The notes beneath the pieces were generated by a model that saw nothing but the letters and a program-made list of their open reading frames with translations, did no database searches and was not told the origin of the DNA. 64,000 bases of DNA from Phlebiopsis flavidoalba (lineage: Eukaryota > Basidiomycota > Agaricomycetes > Polyporales > Phanerochaetaceae): positions 310,001-374,000 of the forward strand of contig JAOCPU010000023.1 of NCBI GenBank assembly GCA_035772785.1, read 5' to 3'. This document shows positions 1 to 12,900 of this stretch, piece after piece (the stretch's first letter is position 1; each line of letters opens with the position of its first letter). Position numbers and translations under genes: made by a program.

Positions 1-2357
1 CGTCGGTTGCCGTGTGGAAGGTGTGAGATGATCTCAAGTGGGGATTGTTCTTCGCCTGTGTGAGGTCGATGAAGGCCTCATGACGCAGTGGTGCGTCGCA
101 CCCAGCGTCTCAGAGTCGTTTGCAGCGCACGTGAAAATAGTCTCTCCTTGACACCCATTTCACATATCGTCAATCAGCTGCTCCAACCGACCCTAGAGGG
201 CACAATACTCACGAGTGAAATCATAAGCGACGCTCGCACGCAGGCGGGTACGCCGAAGGGGCAAGTTGACAGAGAAATAAGGGCATCTGGGCGGATAAAG
301 GCCACACTTCGGGCCCTAAGCTGGAACGTCCTGAGCTTTTCTGTCAGGGTTGCTACCTCCACGTGGATGAAGGGTGACACGATGGCCATCTGCTCTGACA
401 AGTTATGCTGCCGCCCCGATTCTTGACAATTTGACACCTCAATTTCTTGATCGAGTACAGGGACGAAGAAATATGGATAGGTTGTATCCATGTGGATGGG
501 GTTCCAGGAAGTTACACTTCGGCGGGTACTGTGGCAGTTTTCAAGTGGTTGATTATTCCTGCGGAGATGAACCGGACGAGATCCGCCTTGCGCATTCCTA
601 CCAGGGCGACCATTTTACCGAGAACCACTCGGCTAATGCCCATTTCGGTTCGACATTGGGAATAGGATGTCTCGGGAGGTTTTGGAGTCCCAGAGGGCTT
701 TGGACGCATAGGATTTCTTGGGGTCGCGAGCGGGCCAGTCCGAATATTTTCAGTCGAGGTATCTGACTCTGGATCCTGTGTAATCAATAGCTGACGTGGA
801 CCACCCGAAAAAAAGATACTAGGGTAAAAGGGGGGTCTTTCGCGTAGATGTGAAGTGAAACCCACGTATAAGGGCCGTTTGTGTAATGTTGCACTAGATT
901 TATCGCCCAGATGTATGCCAGCCAGTGATGAAGAGCATTGTAAGAAAGTTAAGGAGCGTATCTATGTCTGGTGTGCGGTGCGTGGGCCGCGCGCGTAGTG
1001 TGACTGAGCGGAAGATCAAAGGCTGGATGTCGGTCCGCCCAGAAAACCGGCATTTTGCTAAGCAGCAAGCGGCGAGTCCCTTCTTGAGAGTACTCTTTCT
1101 ACGTCAGCGTTGCCAAAAGTCTTCAAGACGAGGTAGACAATCTCGGAGGGTAGATAGATCGACTCAGACGTTTCCAGACTCGTGCATTATGGACATCTCG
1201 GCTATCCACAGCTGTTCAGAAAAATAATTAGCGAAGTTCTATGTCTAAGCGAACTCACTGACGGGTTATCTGGGTGGGTGACAGCTAGAGTCAGCATAAG
1301 ACAGGAGCTGACATCCTTGACAGATATTGCACAGGTTTTGCAGTACAGACCACCGCCTCAAGCAACATCTCAGGTCTCCGAGACGAGATGATTCCAAACG
1401 GCATCGGGGTTGTCCGGGGTACCTTCTCAGGCGCTGAAAGGTTTAGAAACCCATGTTACTGGTGACGTCAGCATAAGCAACAAATTGTGAACACTTGTAA
1501 GATTCACGTTTACTCACGGCTACCTTCAATTTCGAAAGGGTCTTGCACCAAAATTCAAATGTTGTTCAATGACAAGCATGTCTACACAGCTGGTTGCATA
1601 GCTAGACTCTCTACATCTGCAATGCATCAACCCTCGACCGAGTGTGCGCGTTAACAAAGATCTATGCACCTGGCCACATTTTTGTACCATGCGGCGGCAC
1701 ACGCAATTCAAAAAGTCTAAAGGATTCGGATGATTCAAAACTGCCTGAGTCCCGTCGCCGTAGGACGACTAGATCTGCGTCTGACCAGAATACCCCCGAC
1801 ACAACTGAGGAAGACATATGATCTCTTTCAGTCACTTTGGGGACACAAAGGACTGCATGGTCGGTACGTACCCGTCCGTTATCCTTGGACTACTTACGGC
1901 TGAACGTGTATAAGAACCTCCCGGGGGATCATAACGCGAGATACGCTTGTGGAAACTATCTTCCGGACCACGCTACGACCCTCTGCGGCCGTAGTCCGTG
2001 TCGACCGCACGCCCTGGTGTGAGTTCAAAGGAATTTGTCTGTTGAGTCAGGAGATGGAGATAGTATGTCGCGCTTGTGGTCTATGTAATTCACTCGGAGT
2101 CCTGGGCTAATGCCAAAACCTTTTTGATTACGTGAAGATTGGTCAAGGGCCCGTGACTTTATCTTTTTGTTGACAGTGTACACAAGCCTGCCAATATGTC
2201 TAAAACCACAATGCAGTGAACACTATCGTAACACTTCGCGGACGCGTCGCTCACCCTGTCAGGGGTTCATGGTCTCATGATCGATTGTGAGAGGTGAATG
2301 TGAAGGATGTGCGGGAGCGCAGAGATTGCTACATGCCTCAGCGTCCGACAGGAACAT
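1..2357. other. unassigned stretch, no gene recognised
   Basis: No protein family is recognisable. The longest open frames are a 130-residue plus-strand frame (374-766) and a 117-residue minus-strand frame (512-865). They overlap on opposite strands and neither shows a domain, a signal peptide or convincing splice sites. The stretch could hold 3' or 5' flanks of a gene outside the window. Confidence 0.4.
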
Positions 2358-3848
2358 TCAGGAATGTCTGACCGCGAGCCTCCCCGGAGACAAGATCTTG
2401 CCCTGACGCGTCCCACCACTTCCCGCCGTTCCCTTCGGCCATGTCACCAGCCAGCCGGCGGCACTGACACCGAGGAACCCCCGCCCGGGATGATCGTCGC
2501 CATCCGTCCGGAGGTCCGAGCAGAGCGCAACAGATGCATGCTGTCTTCTCTTAGCCCGCCAGAGGTGGCGTACGGAAAAGGACGTGCTCTTACCGCTTCT
2601 TGAGCCCGAATGAGGAACGCGGTTTCGTCTGCGGAGCGATGGTTGTAAGACGAACGGATGACGTCTGTCCGCGGAAGTGCTCTCCTCGGGAAGGGGGACG
2701 TGTCGCGTCGCTGTCTGTCTGAGTGGGTATGTCGGTCGGCGTGTAAGTCGGACGTTGGGCAGTGCAAGACCGAACTGACGTCCTTGTGTCTCTTCTGCCC
2801 AACGTCGCGTCTTTGGAACATCGTCCGAGGCTTTCTTCGCAAAGTAACGGTCGCGTCCCTCCGCCCCATGTTCCGCTCGCTGTTCCCCCCCCTTCAGCCT
2901 CAACTCCCCCCTCCTCTCCTGCTTTGCCTCCCGCTTCTTCTTCGCCACCGCACGCAGCCTATCCACCTCGGGATCGTACACAGGCGGGCCGCGCTTCGGA
3001 ATCTTGCGCCTATCCGCATGTCTCTTCAATACCCGCTCGAGCGCCCTCGTGTCCAGCCCCCACGCTCGCGACGTGCGCGTTCCCAGCACACGGCGATGGG
3101 CCACCTGAGCAATTGCGGCTTCGCCTGCACCAGCTGCTCTAGTTGCGCGGCGCTCGTCGGGTGCTCCGAGGACGGGAGCGGCTGGCTGAGAAAGAGGGAC
3201 GGGAGGGGCTTCGGGTCGTTTTAGCATGCCTTGGATCTCGATGAGTTTGCTCGGCCGTCGGGATGGCTTCGTGGATGTGGAGGGCGAATTTGAGGGGAGG
3301 AGGTATGGGTGCGGGGGCCGAGGTGCGTTTGGCTGGCCGCGCCGTCTGCGCTTGATGGGTTTTATTTCTTGGCTTGCTTTGCTCGGGGCGGGGAAACGGT
3401 TCCGTGCGGGCTTTGTTTGAGCATGTCTAGAACGCGCTCGGAGTCGGGCGAGCTGGGGTTGTGACTGCGACAGAGGACGCGTCAGAGGTCATCATGGTAT
3501 ACAAAAAACGTCAACTCACAAGAGTTCGATTTCCAGTTCCATATTCCTCGACTTCTTATTCTGGAGTCCATTCGGGATGGTTACTTCGGAGGAACTGTCC
3601 GCAAGAGTTGGCCTAGGTCTGGTAGACTGACCCTGCGCATACAAGGTGCCGATACTTGAGCTACCATCTTCGTCATCCGCGTATGACTGGATGAACAGTT
3701 CGTCGACTGGGTTGTTGAAGCGCAATGGCTTGGTGCTCCGGTGGACTATCCCGTGGTGTGGCAGGCTCGTCAACGACCTTTGGGCCAACCTGACCGCTGG
3801 GAGAGAAGCCAGGCGATGCCCTAGATGCAGCAAAGTCAGCATGCTCAT
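2358..3848 (-). CDS. hypothetical basic, charged protein, at least two exons
   Basis: I do not recognise the family. The first exon (about 3848-3527) is clean for roughly 110 residues and acidic in the middle (SYADDEDGSS). It ends at a consensus donor (gtgagt). A 58-bp intron runs to a cag acceptor near 3465, and the next exon starts HNPSSPDSERVLDMLKQSP. After one or two frame jumps the protein becomes strongly basic and helical around 2950-3050 (ALERVLKRHADRRK, then VDRLRAVAKKKREAKQE), as in nuclear or nucleolar proteins. The C-terminal part below about 2800 reads as low-complexity sequence and may not be coding. The start at 3848 is simply the first ATG of the clean frame. The intron and the composition of the two exons are visible; a nuclear role is inference. 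Confidence 0.45.
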
Positions 3849-4387
3849 CCCTACGCGTTGAAATGGATCAAAATCTGTGCGTTTGGAATCATGAGAAATT
3901 AATGGGAGAGTAGCTCGGAAGACCTGCAGTGCTGGCGCCAGTTGACGCGTTTACGCCTGTTTACGCGTAACGCCCGTGGGAGCTACCTTCCCGATACGAG
4001 TTTGTCTCCTATTGAATGTGGACAGTATTTGCTCCTTGCGCTGCAAAGTCGCCCCCAGGGTTGATGAGTGAGCCATTCCCTGGATGAAGATGTGGTATCT
4101 TGACCTAATCTCTTTTGCTCCTCATTTCATCAGTGCTAATGGTAATTGAATATGTGGTAAGTAGTCATCTGTTGGTCATCTAGAGTGGATCTAGAATCAG
4201 ATTTAAACTAGGTGGATGACGAATAGTATCAGTCTTCCAAAAATGAAACCACTTCTTGTTTGAGTCAAAAGCTACAAAACATATTACGCATACAAACTTG
4301 CCAATGGACGGCCTGGATTCAGGCTTTGGTGCGGCGTGGGAAGCGACTTCTAAATACGCGCGTCGCTTGATGATCCGCCCACACCTG
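3849..4387. other. intergenic, probable promoter of the 2.4-3.8 kb gene
   Basis: No coding frame of note. AT content is higher than in the gene to the left. The stretch leads directly into the left arm of the inverted repeat. Confidence 0.4.
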
Positions 4388-4760
4388 GGTGGGTGGCTGA
4401 GTTTTGGTGGTGAAAGGAACGTGGCAAAAACGTTTGGCAAGGGGTAAAATTCTGTTACGGTTCTGGCGGACAAAGTACGTGAAAGGGATTTGATCTCGCC
4501 CTAAACTCTGGGTGCATATCAAATCTGACAGAAATCAAACCAGAATATCCGCGCTTTTTACGGTCAGGCTGCGAGTTTATTACCAGCAAAACGGCCCAAA
4601 ACGGTATGACATCACTGTACCACATTCCTGCAGCACAAGGAATCTAACACGGGATTTGATCACTGTTAGAATCTGCAAGCGCCAGAAACGATACCGGATT
4701 TTGCTCCCCCTCACGCTTCTGTCACGTTTCTGCACCAAAGAAAACGGGCCAGCCACCAGT
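4388..4760. repeat. long imperfect inverted repeat (hairpin element)
   Basis: The left arm (about 4388-4469) is the reverse complement, at roughly 70% by eye, of the right arm (about 4680-4760). Shared blocks include GGTGGCTG, AAAACGT or GAAACGTG, and TTCTGGCG on the left against CGCCAGAA on the right. About 210 bp lie between the arms. The word gggatttgatc occurs in direct orientation at about 4486 and 4651. No transposase or clean target duplication is visible. A decayed MITE or a structured non-coding RNA would both fit. Complementarity may extend outward to about 4290 and 4815, but more weakly. Confidence 0.5.
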
Positions 4761-5920
4761 GCCAAACAAACCTCTCAGAAAATCACCTGTACGGCCATGG
4801 CCACAAACCAGTAGACTACTTCGCCCGCAGCCACCACTGGCTCTATACTCTGTTTTCGAAGCGAAAACATCGGGGCCAAATGACACAACCCATAGTTGTC
4901 AACTCCCAATCTTTGATAATCTGTAGCCCACGGATGCGCCCGTTTCGCACTGCCCGTGCCACGTCACCCGGCTGCAATAGCGCTGTTACTGCCAGTCCCT
5001 GTCGAGAACCGCTGGAGACGCAGTGGTCCGCAGGGCGAGAGGAGGTCCGCATCAAGAGGTACGTATTGCGCTGCACGCCTTGTCAGTTGGCATCTGACAA
5101 TCAGACGGGCGATCTATCGATTGCTCGATGGGTTCCCAGCCTGACCGACCCGTCGAACAGGATGCCACCGAGAGAAGATCGCGCAAAGGCTGCTGGGCAT
5201 TGTACTCTGCGATGAAATTGCGCGTGGGTATGTGTCCATGTTCCGTGCATGACACTTTTCATTTTGACATTCGCGCTGAGGAATACAACGTCGTCATGGT
5301 TCAAGCCTGTCAGCGTGCGACTGTTCCCGACGGCGGCGAGACAAGAAGCCCCCGGTCAATCCCCAGATCGCGCGGGGCACACTCGCCCGCAAGGCCACGG
5401 TGCGTCGTCCCCGACCCGGCGACGGCCCTCGCGCGTCCCACACCGCGCTCCCCCGGTGGCACGCTCCCCACGCAATGTGAATGCAGATAGCGTGCCTGCC
5501 CCGGCGCCCGCCTTCGCAGACAGCGGCGGGAGGAAGGCCGAGCGCACTCGGAGGCGGGGCCCGCGGTGCGCTCCTGATGCTGGGAAGGCGTGACGTCTGT
5601 GTGGCGGCTTCCCGCGCTGAGCCGGCGGCACAAGCGCGGGAAATTCAATAAAGCGCGTCGGGGCGTGTGGGATGATGAGATGGCGGGTTCTGCTGTCTGT
5701 CGTCCGGCATCCATGCTTCGATTGCCAGCCTCCGCCCTGTCGAATGACGCGAGCTACAATTCTGCGGACTGCGTTAGCCCGGATTCCACTGCAGTGTTGC
5801 TTGGCCTGGGGGTCTGATGAGCCGGTTTCTGGCCTGAGCGAGGCCAGCGCGAGCCGCCTCGAGGTTCACGCAACACCCCGCAGGGGCAGCCTCTGACATG
5901 CGCCGGGGTGACACCACATA
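4761..5920. other. unassigned, low-complexity GC-rich frames
   Basis: Several overlapping Arg/Pro/Ala-rich frames (5128-5593 plus, 5310-5714 minus) are what CpG-rich DNA gives by chance. No domain or intron pattern supports a gene. The stretch ends at the left terminal repeat of the MITE. Confidence 0.35.
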
Positions 5921-6344
5921 CTGTAGTGACCGAGGACCAACTGTTCACGGGGGCCTGTGACGTGTGAGCACTTGAAATTGGGCCAATTCACAGTCACAGT
6001 TTGGCTGTGACTGTGACATGCCACGTGTATTCACCAAGTGAACTGTGACCTGTCACAATGTCCGACCTCACCACATCCAATACGATGCATACGCGGTCCC
6101 TGTGATCTTAAAACAAGCTCAATGAGCCTGAGATATGTGCTGGAACTTGTATCTAGACATGAAAAAGATCAAACCTTTTCGGCAGAAAATCAAGAAAAAG
6201 AGCGAAAAATAATACATTAAAGCGCCAATGTCACAATAATGGCCACCGGTTCACGCGACAGGTGTGACCGTGAACTCAGTTCACAGACGGCCAGTTCACG
6301 GGGGTGTGTGACCGTGACGTGAACAGTTGGTCTGGTCACTACAG
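5921..6344. mobile_element. MITE, 424 bp, with terminal inverted repeats and TA target duplication
   Basis: The left end begins CTGTAGTGACC at 5921 and the right end finishes GGTCACTACAG at 6344, exact inverted copies. The repeat continues inward as GGACCAACTGTTCACG on the left against CGTGAACAGTTGGTC on the right, giving an arm of about 30 bp. The dinucleotide TA flanks both sides (5919-5920 and 6345-6346), the target duplication expected of Tc1/mariner-type insertion. Inside, short gtgac/gtcac and ttcac/gtgaa words recur in both orientations near the ends. No open frame in it resembles a transposase, so it would be non-autonomous, moved in trans by an element elsewhere. Boundaries and duplication are seen directly; the superfamily is inference from the TA. 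Confidence 0.85.
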
Positions 6345-6609
6345 TACGCACTGAAGACTTGCTCTGTAGAACTCCGCTGCACCACTACTGGGCCGTCATC
6401 GATCCAGAGCCCGGGACGCAGGGCGAGGGGGCTATTGCATCTGCCAATCTCGCGAGCCTATGACAGGTGGTTTCTGTCGCGGTTGTGATGCGCGACCTCT
6501 GCACTTGCAAAGTCTCCAAAAGCGCGACATGCCGGCAAGATAGGAGAGAAAGCCCTCTTCGTGCGCTCAAACACCCGAGGTTCGTGCACGGGAACTGGAG
6601 GTCGTGTGA

Positions 6610-6670
6610 GGGGGGGAAGGGGGGGGGGGGGGGGGGAGGGGGAGGGGGGGGGGGGGGGGGGGGGGAAGGG
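6610..6670. repeat. poly-G / G-rich tract
   Basis: About 60 bases almost entirely G, interrupted by single A or AA. It gives poly-Gly and poly-Pro frames on the two strands, which are not evidence of coding. Confidence 0.9.
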
Positions 6671-9539
6671 ACGGATGTGCAAGTGGATATGCCTCAGCAC
6701 GTCGTTTTAGCGCCCAGCCAGTTGCGCTAGTGATGGTATGCGTGGAGATCACAGTGTAGCTGATTGGTGGAGGCCCCATCGGCCGTGCGCGCGTCGGTCT
6801 GCAAGCCCGCCAAAGGTAACAAGCTAGGCGTATTCAGGCAGTAGTGGTGGTGCCTCCGCCGAGCAATCACTTCGTTGAATGAGGTTGCTCTAAACAGAAT
6901 TATCCGCCTTGAACGTTTTCCTTGGAACATAAGACTGAGGAAAGTATCGAAAAACACAAGTTGATCCAGCCGCCATGTACTGTCGAGCGACGACAGACCC
7001 ATTTCTATATTTCACATGCACAAGCCACATCGCCCGACGTCTCGAGACATGACCACCGAACCGCGTCAGGCAATGATCCGTGTCTGACAAAGGCACGACG
7101 CGCCCCGCCGTCGGCCTCCGGACGCTATAATTGCACAGGTACACGCACGATCAAATGGTGGCCACACAAGAGAAAAACAACGCTGATCCCCCTCATCTAT
7201 GCGTTCGCTTCCCGCGCATGACGGAATCGCAGCCCGCCCCGGACGCCTGATCACCACTGATCCTCCTCCTCCCCTCCTCCCCAAATCCTGCCACAAAATC
7301 CAGCGCCCTGTGCAGCGGCCGAAGGAGCAATAAGCAGCAATAACGGCGGCCCGCACCGCCGTCGCCAGCACACACACCTCTTTCCCGTACCGCCTAGCCC
7401 CTCGCACATACGCATCACACGAAATCTTCCGAGGCGCACGCGCACGCGCTCGCATTGCCTTCCGCGTTCGGCACAAGGGGGGGTGATGGCGATGTGCTGA
7501 TCGCGATGCGGCGGGGGTGATCGCCTGTCGTCGTGATCTATCTCCGTGAACAGGCCCGCGCGAGAGGCGCCCTGGCGACCTTCGTGCGTACCGGCCTTCG
7601 AGGGACAGTTGGCTTGTTTTGTCGATCACGAGTATGGGACGGTTACATAGAGTACGATCGGCTACGCAACACTCCTTTTCTTGTGTTATTTACCGCGCCG
7701 TGGAATGATTTAGAGTTGCTCCGCGGCCGTCTGGGTCTTTCCGACCGCGGTCGGGGCACTTGCGATCAAGCGTGCCTATCCTCCCCCTGCCGAATCTACG
7801 CATACTGCGTCGGGCAAGCTCTTCTCTTTCGACGTCGGCACGACCGGCGGACATCTTCTTCTTTCTGCGCCCAAGAGGCGGCCGTCCATAGACCCGCCAA
7901 AAATATCGCTATTGGGCGTGAGGCGCTCCTACTCGGTGTGCAACCCCTCACGACGGTGAACTGTGTTGTGACGCCCCCGCACAGATCGCGCCCGCGCCCC
8001 GCGGCTCACGCTCTTGCTCCCGTCGCGTCATTCCGCGGCGCGCGCGGGGGGTCGCAGCGTTCCACGGGAAGGGCAATCGGTGCGGGCCCTGTGCCTGCGC
8101 CGCGCGAGTCTGAGATTGCGGAAGGGGCGGGTGGCCGCCCGGTTGCGGGGGAGTGAGACATGGTTTTTTGTCGCGTGGTGGATAATGAAAGCGCGGGGTG
8201 GGTGGCGAGCGCGTGGGTTGGTGGGATGGTGAGAGTTCCGTGAACTGCCCCTTTCCCCCCCCTGGTTTAGCTATTGTTTATTTTGTGGTGGGCGCGGCGG
8301 CGGCGAGCGTAGGGAGGGGTCTTATGGCTTTCACGGCTGGCGGTGTATTTGTGGCTTTCTGCCGTGTGCATAGCGTGATTAGGAAAAATTGAGGGACATA
8401 TAACTCGATCCTGTGGCCGCGGCATGGCACCCGGATTTCCATACCCTCGTAGCGGTCAATACGCAAATTCGCTGCACCACCGAGGCATACACGGAGGCAC
8501 CTGATTGGCTCGCCTGCGCTCTTTCCACCTCTGCCGCGCCCCGTGCATGTTGCTGCCCGCCGCGGCGCGTTCGTGCGCGCCACCGGTGACTAGACCGGCC
8601 CCCCACGTGGCGCGCGATCAGCGCTGCCCGCCGTGGGGACCCACACACCATAATGCGGACGCAGAGGCAGGGCTGTGCGCGCACGCGCGGGGGCTGTGTG
8701 CACGCGCCGCCCGCCACCATCCCCTTGGCCGGCGGGCCAGCCATCACCACCATCGCCAGCGCGTGCGCGCGCGGGGGGCCCGCCGCCCGGTGATTTCTGT
8801 GGGCTGGTGCTGTCGAATTGCCAATTCGCACGGGTCGATCGAGGGCGGAGGCGTTTTTTTTTGCGCCTCTGCGTGCGCGCCTGGAACAGAGGCACGGCCA
8901 CGCCGCCACGGCGCGCGCGCTGACTGATTTTCCCGCGCGCGGCGGGCCGTGCGTGCGTGCGCGGCGTCCGCTTGCGGCGCTGCTGCAGGGCGGGTGGTGG
9001 GACGCGCGGCGTCCATCTGCGGTCGACATGAATGCTGTGGGATCCGCACCGTGCGTTGTTGGGCGTGCCGGGCGTTGGCAAGGTTTGCGCGCGTGCCGTG
9101 GGAGGCGCGCTGGCCGTAGATAGGATCAGCTGTTGACGGTGGTGGGGTGCGGGCTATGCACGGCGCACCCATCTGGACCCGATGGAGGCACGCGTGGCGG
9201 GTGCTGATTGCCCAGGCGTGATCTGCTGTGTGCGCGATGATTGCTGGGCTGATGGGCCAATATCCGACGCGCTCTGCTGGGGCGTCCGTGGCCGGGGCTG
9301 GCGTGCACGACGAGCAGCCCTGGCCGGCGGGGCCCGCATGGGCGACACGGGAGGTGATGGGTGATGGGGCACGGTGGGCTGCGGTGGCCCCGTGGTGGGC
9401 TTAGCGGCGGGGGCAGCAAGTCGCTGAGATCTCCATCAGGCCGATGGCTAGTTCCTGCTGCTCTCGGAGCGCTAGCAACAAAAGTCGGATTTTGTGGGAT
9501 TTCCTGGCTTCGTGCGGTCACCCTGCTCAAATATTTGGC
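6671..9539. other. CpG-rich region without a recognised gene
   Basis: Very GC- and CpG-rich from about 7250. Long frames occur on both strands (7066-7629 minus, 7533-8156 plus, 8379-9172 minus, 9126-9821 minus). They overlap one another, are built of Arg/Ala/Pro/Gly, and contain no domain I know. Likely upstream regulatory DNA of the STE12 gene, possibly with an unrecognised gene. Confidence 0.4.
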
Positions 9540-9967
9540 CCCGATAGTCTCCCTTTTCCCTCCCCCTCTTCGCCTCCACAAACGCTTTTCGTCCCAGTTC
9601 GCTCGCCACGCCGTCGGTACGGGGCCCTTCCGCCGGTTCGCCCTATTCGTACTCAGTACATACATAATCGCAGCCTCCCTCTCGCGAGCCCCGTTCGCCC
9701 TCCCTTTGTGCTCCCCTACTATCATAATCCAGCCTGCGGGCTCGTTTATTTCGCCATCGCCAGCCCATCTAAGGTCTGTACCCTCCATTGCTCGCCCTGG
9801 CGCCCACGCGAGGGACCGCACCGCTCACGCCTGCACCGCCTCCTGCTACGCCCAGTTATCGCCTGCAACCAACACTACTATCTGCACGGTCGCCACGCAC
9901 GACGAGCCTACAACCCTACACACGTCTTAATGACTACTCTACTTGCCCAGCGTCCCCACTTTCCCCC
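9540..9967 (+). promoter_or_regulatory. pyrimidine-rich leader upstream of STE12
   Basis: A long C/T-rich run on the plus strand (clearest at 9545-9600 and again 9660-9960) precedes the first candidate ATG of STE12. Such CT-rich blocks are common near transcription starts of highly regulated fungal genes. The role is inferred from position and composition. Confidence 0.4.
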
Positions 9968-12900
9968 ATGAACACCTCTCGCCCTTTGCCCACACCCACG
10001 CCCACCCAGCGTCCGCCGGGCCCTCGCACCCAGCGCACGCCGCCCCGCCACGCATGTTCAGCCCAGAGGACGTCCCGCCGGCCGGTGCAGCCCCCGCGCT
10101 GCCCACTACGGATCACCGTACCTCCAGCACGAAACGGGCGCCCGTCCCAGGACCACAATCTCCGCTCCAGATATCCACCACCGACCCCGTTCTATGCGCA
10201 CGACGCACTGAGCTTTCCTGAGGAGGAGACCGCGCAACCCTCGCGCATGCAGACCAGCTCCAGCACGGCGACGGCGTATAGATGGGCGACGAGCAGCAGC
10301 TCAAGCAGCAGCAGGCGAGCAGCAGCAACAGCACGGCGCCCGAGAATGAATGCGCCGGCGCCGGCGCCGCTTGCGCCCCGCGGCCCGGGCTCGCTCACCG
10401 CCGCGCACGGCTCGGACAACCTCGACGAGGGCCTCAGCCGCGCCCGCTCACGCTCAAGGAGCGCGAGCCTGCTCGCGCACATCGCGACCGGCTCAAGTTC
10501 TTCCTCGCGACATGCGCCGTCGCGCTGGACGCCCGAGGGCGCGTGGGCGGCGGCGCCGACGCCGCGCGCACCCGAGCGCGCTGCCCGTTATGGGCACACC
10601 GAACTCGGCGCACCCCGCGCTGAACCGCTTTCTGCTCCCGAACGCAGAGGACGTGAGCTGCGTGCTCTGGGGCGGCGGCTCTACCCACATCACGGGCACG
10701 GACATGTGTGCGCGCGCTCACGTGTGTCCGCTTCGAGGCGTTTGGCTCCGCACGCGACGCGTCAAGAACATGGGAGAAGTTTGAGATGAGAGGGCGTGTT
10801 CTAGCGACACATGCGCAACCTCAAGCCCGGCCTCGACGCGTGTCTCGAGGAGCCCAAAGGTGCGTCCGCAGGTGGCTCGGGCGCGGTTGGCGTGTGCCGG
10901 ACTACTCCGTGCGCAGCGCAGTCGCCGTTACTCGATTGCGCTATCTCAAGTACACCAGCAGAATGCGACGCAAAAGCAAAGTCAAAAGGTGTTCTATATG
11001 GTGCTGTCCCCTCCCCACCACCCAAATATCCACGCCGCCCGCTGGCACACCCCGGAAGGTTCCTCCGCGATGGCGCCAACGACCCAGGCCGACTTCATCG
11101 ACCGCGCCTCGAGGACAGCGACACTACAAGCGCAAGAGAGAAGAGGGGCCTGTGAGCCCACGACGAGCCCATCAGCGGGCGAAGCCAGCGCTCTCCGGTT
11201 CGCGTCACGAACCGAAAGCCGCTCAGCCATCTACACGGACCAGTTCAGCAAGAGGCGACCGGGACGCACGCAGCCGGGGAGGCGCCGAGACTCAATGAGG
11301 CGGCTCACCCCCCCCGTGCGCCGCGCGGACGCCGCGCGCACCGACTAGCGTCCCAGACCAGCGCGTCAGCCGAGACGCAGTCGGAGTCGGAGGGACTCCG
11401 ACTCAGAGAGGACGATCGCCGCGAGGAAGAACAAGAGCGCGTGCATTGCCCGACACTCGCGTTCTTCAGAATGTTCTCGCTCGTTGAGGGGGCCGACGTA
11501 AAAGCAGCGGCGCCAAAGAAAATTCCCGAAACGGCCCCGGGCATCCCCGTCCCTGCTCGGGCATTGGCACGCCCGCCTCCATGTGAATCGACACGCAGCA
11601 GGAGGAGTACTAACTGCGGGACGGAGCAGGTCCCGCGCGCCGGCCGGAAGACCAGCAGGATGGACCGCTAACGGGCGACTGACATGACCGCGCGCTGCGC
11701 GCGGCGGAAATGTTCGTCAGCGGTAGGGCGCGCGCGAACTGTTCCATGGGGCCGCAGCGCAACCCGGACAACCTCAAGCGCGGAGCCCAGCGCAGGCGCG
11801 AGCGGACCAGCGCCCGCGCAGATGCTCGCGCACAGCGGGACCAGTATACGCGGCCAAGCCGGCGCCGTACCTCGAGCAACAACACCAGCAGCAGATGATG
11901 CGCGCGAGCCCCGAGAGCATGGTACACGGCCCGTCGCCGCATGGTCCGTGCCCTGGGCCTGTTCTGGATGGACTGCTTTCCTTCCGAAGTCGAGCAGTCC
12001 CCCTTGTGCACGCCCCCCCGCCGCGACGAGGCCGCGCCACATGGCTCCAGCCCTTTGTACACCGCTGAGCGCTTTAGGGCCCGAGGCGCAGGGCCCGCAG
12101 CGAACAAGGCGATACATTGCGTCCCGTGACCGCCTGCGCTAGCTGCTACGGGCGCCATGCCTTATGCGCACGCGCGGTACGCACCGCTCGCAAGCGCCAC
12201 CGGCGCACGCACACGCTCCGATGGCGGCCGTATACCGCTGTCGTCGCGCACGCTGCAAGCGCCGCGTTTGTTTGCTGCGCTCGGGACAACCTCAACCAGC
12301 ACTCTGCGACACGCACGCGCGCTGCGGACGGCGGCCCACTCGGCGGCGGCGCGGAGCCCGCGGCGCGGAGGAGGAGGACTGGCGCTGTCGAAGGGCGAGG
12401 AGGGGTACGGCGGCGGGATGGAGGGCATGCCCGACGTGAGGCGAATGTGCGACACACTAGGTCGAGATAAACCATGAGGCGCTCATGGTGTCAGAGAGGG
12501 CTGGCCCTGGACTTGTACGAGGACGGGCTCGTCGTCCCCGCGACCCGCAACTGCGACGCAGCCGCAGCGCGCCCTCCCCCGCTAGAGGAAGACGCAATGG
12601 AGCTTAAACCCTCTACGCCGACCCAGACAGACAACACAGCAGTTCTCGCCGCCGTCGCGACCGCACGTCCGACTGCGGAAGCTGCTCATCGAGCCGACAG
12701 CGCACCGAGCCCGCGTACCGGCAGGGGCCCACCGCAACGCGCAAGTGGGTCGCAGAGGCGCCGCGCGGCTGCAACCCGAGACCCGGCAGTTTGCACGCAG
12801 CTCGAGCCCATATGCCCTTCGCCGAGCCCTATAGGCGCCCTCCCCGGATGCTTTGCCGTACGAACGCTCCCCCGTACCGTCGTCAGATGTACTCGCGCGC

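Noticed and set aside
6458..6779. poly-Gly and poly-Pro proteins across the G-rich tract
   Set aside because: Pure translation of a mononucleotide tract on both strands.
7066..8156. 187-residue minus and 207-residue plus frames as genes
   Set aside because: They overlap on opposite strands in CpG-rich DNA, consist of Arg/Ala/Gly/Pro, and show no domain, signal or introns.
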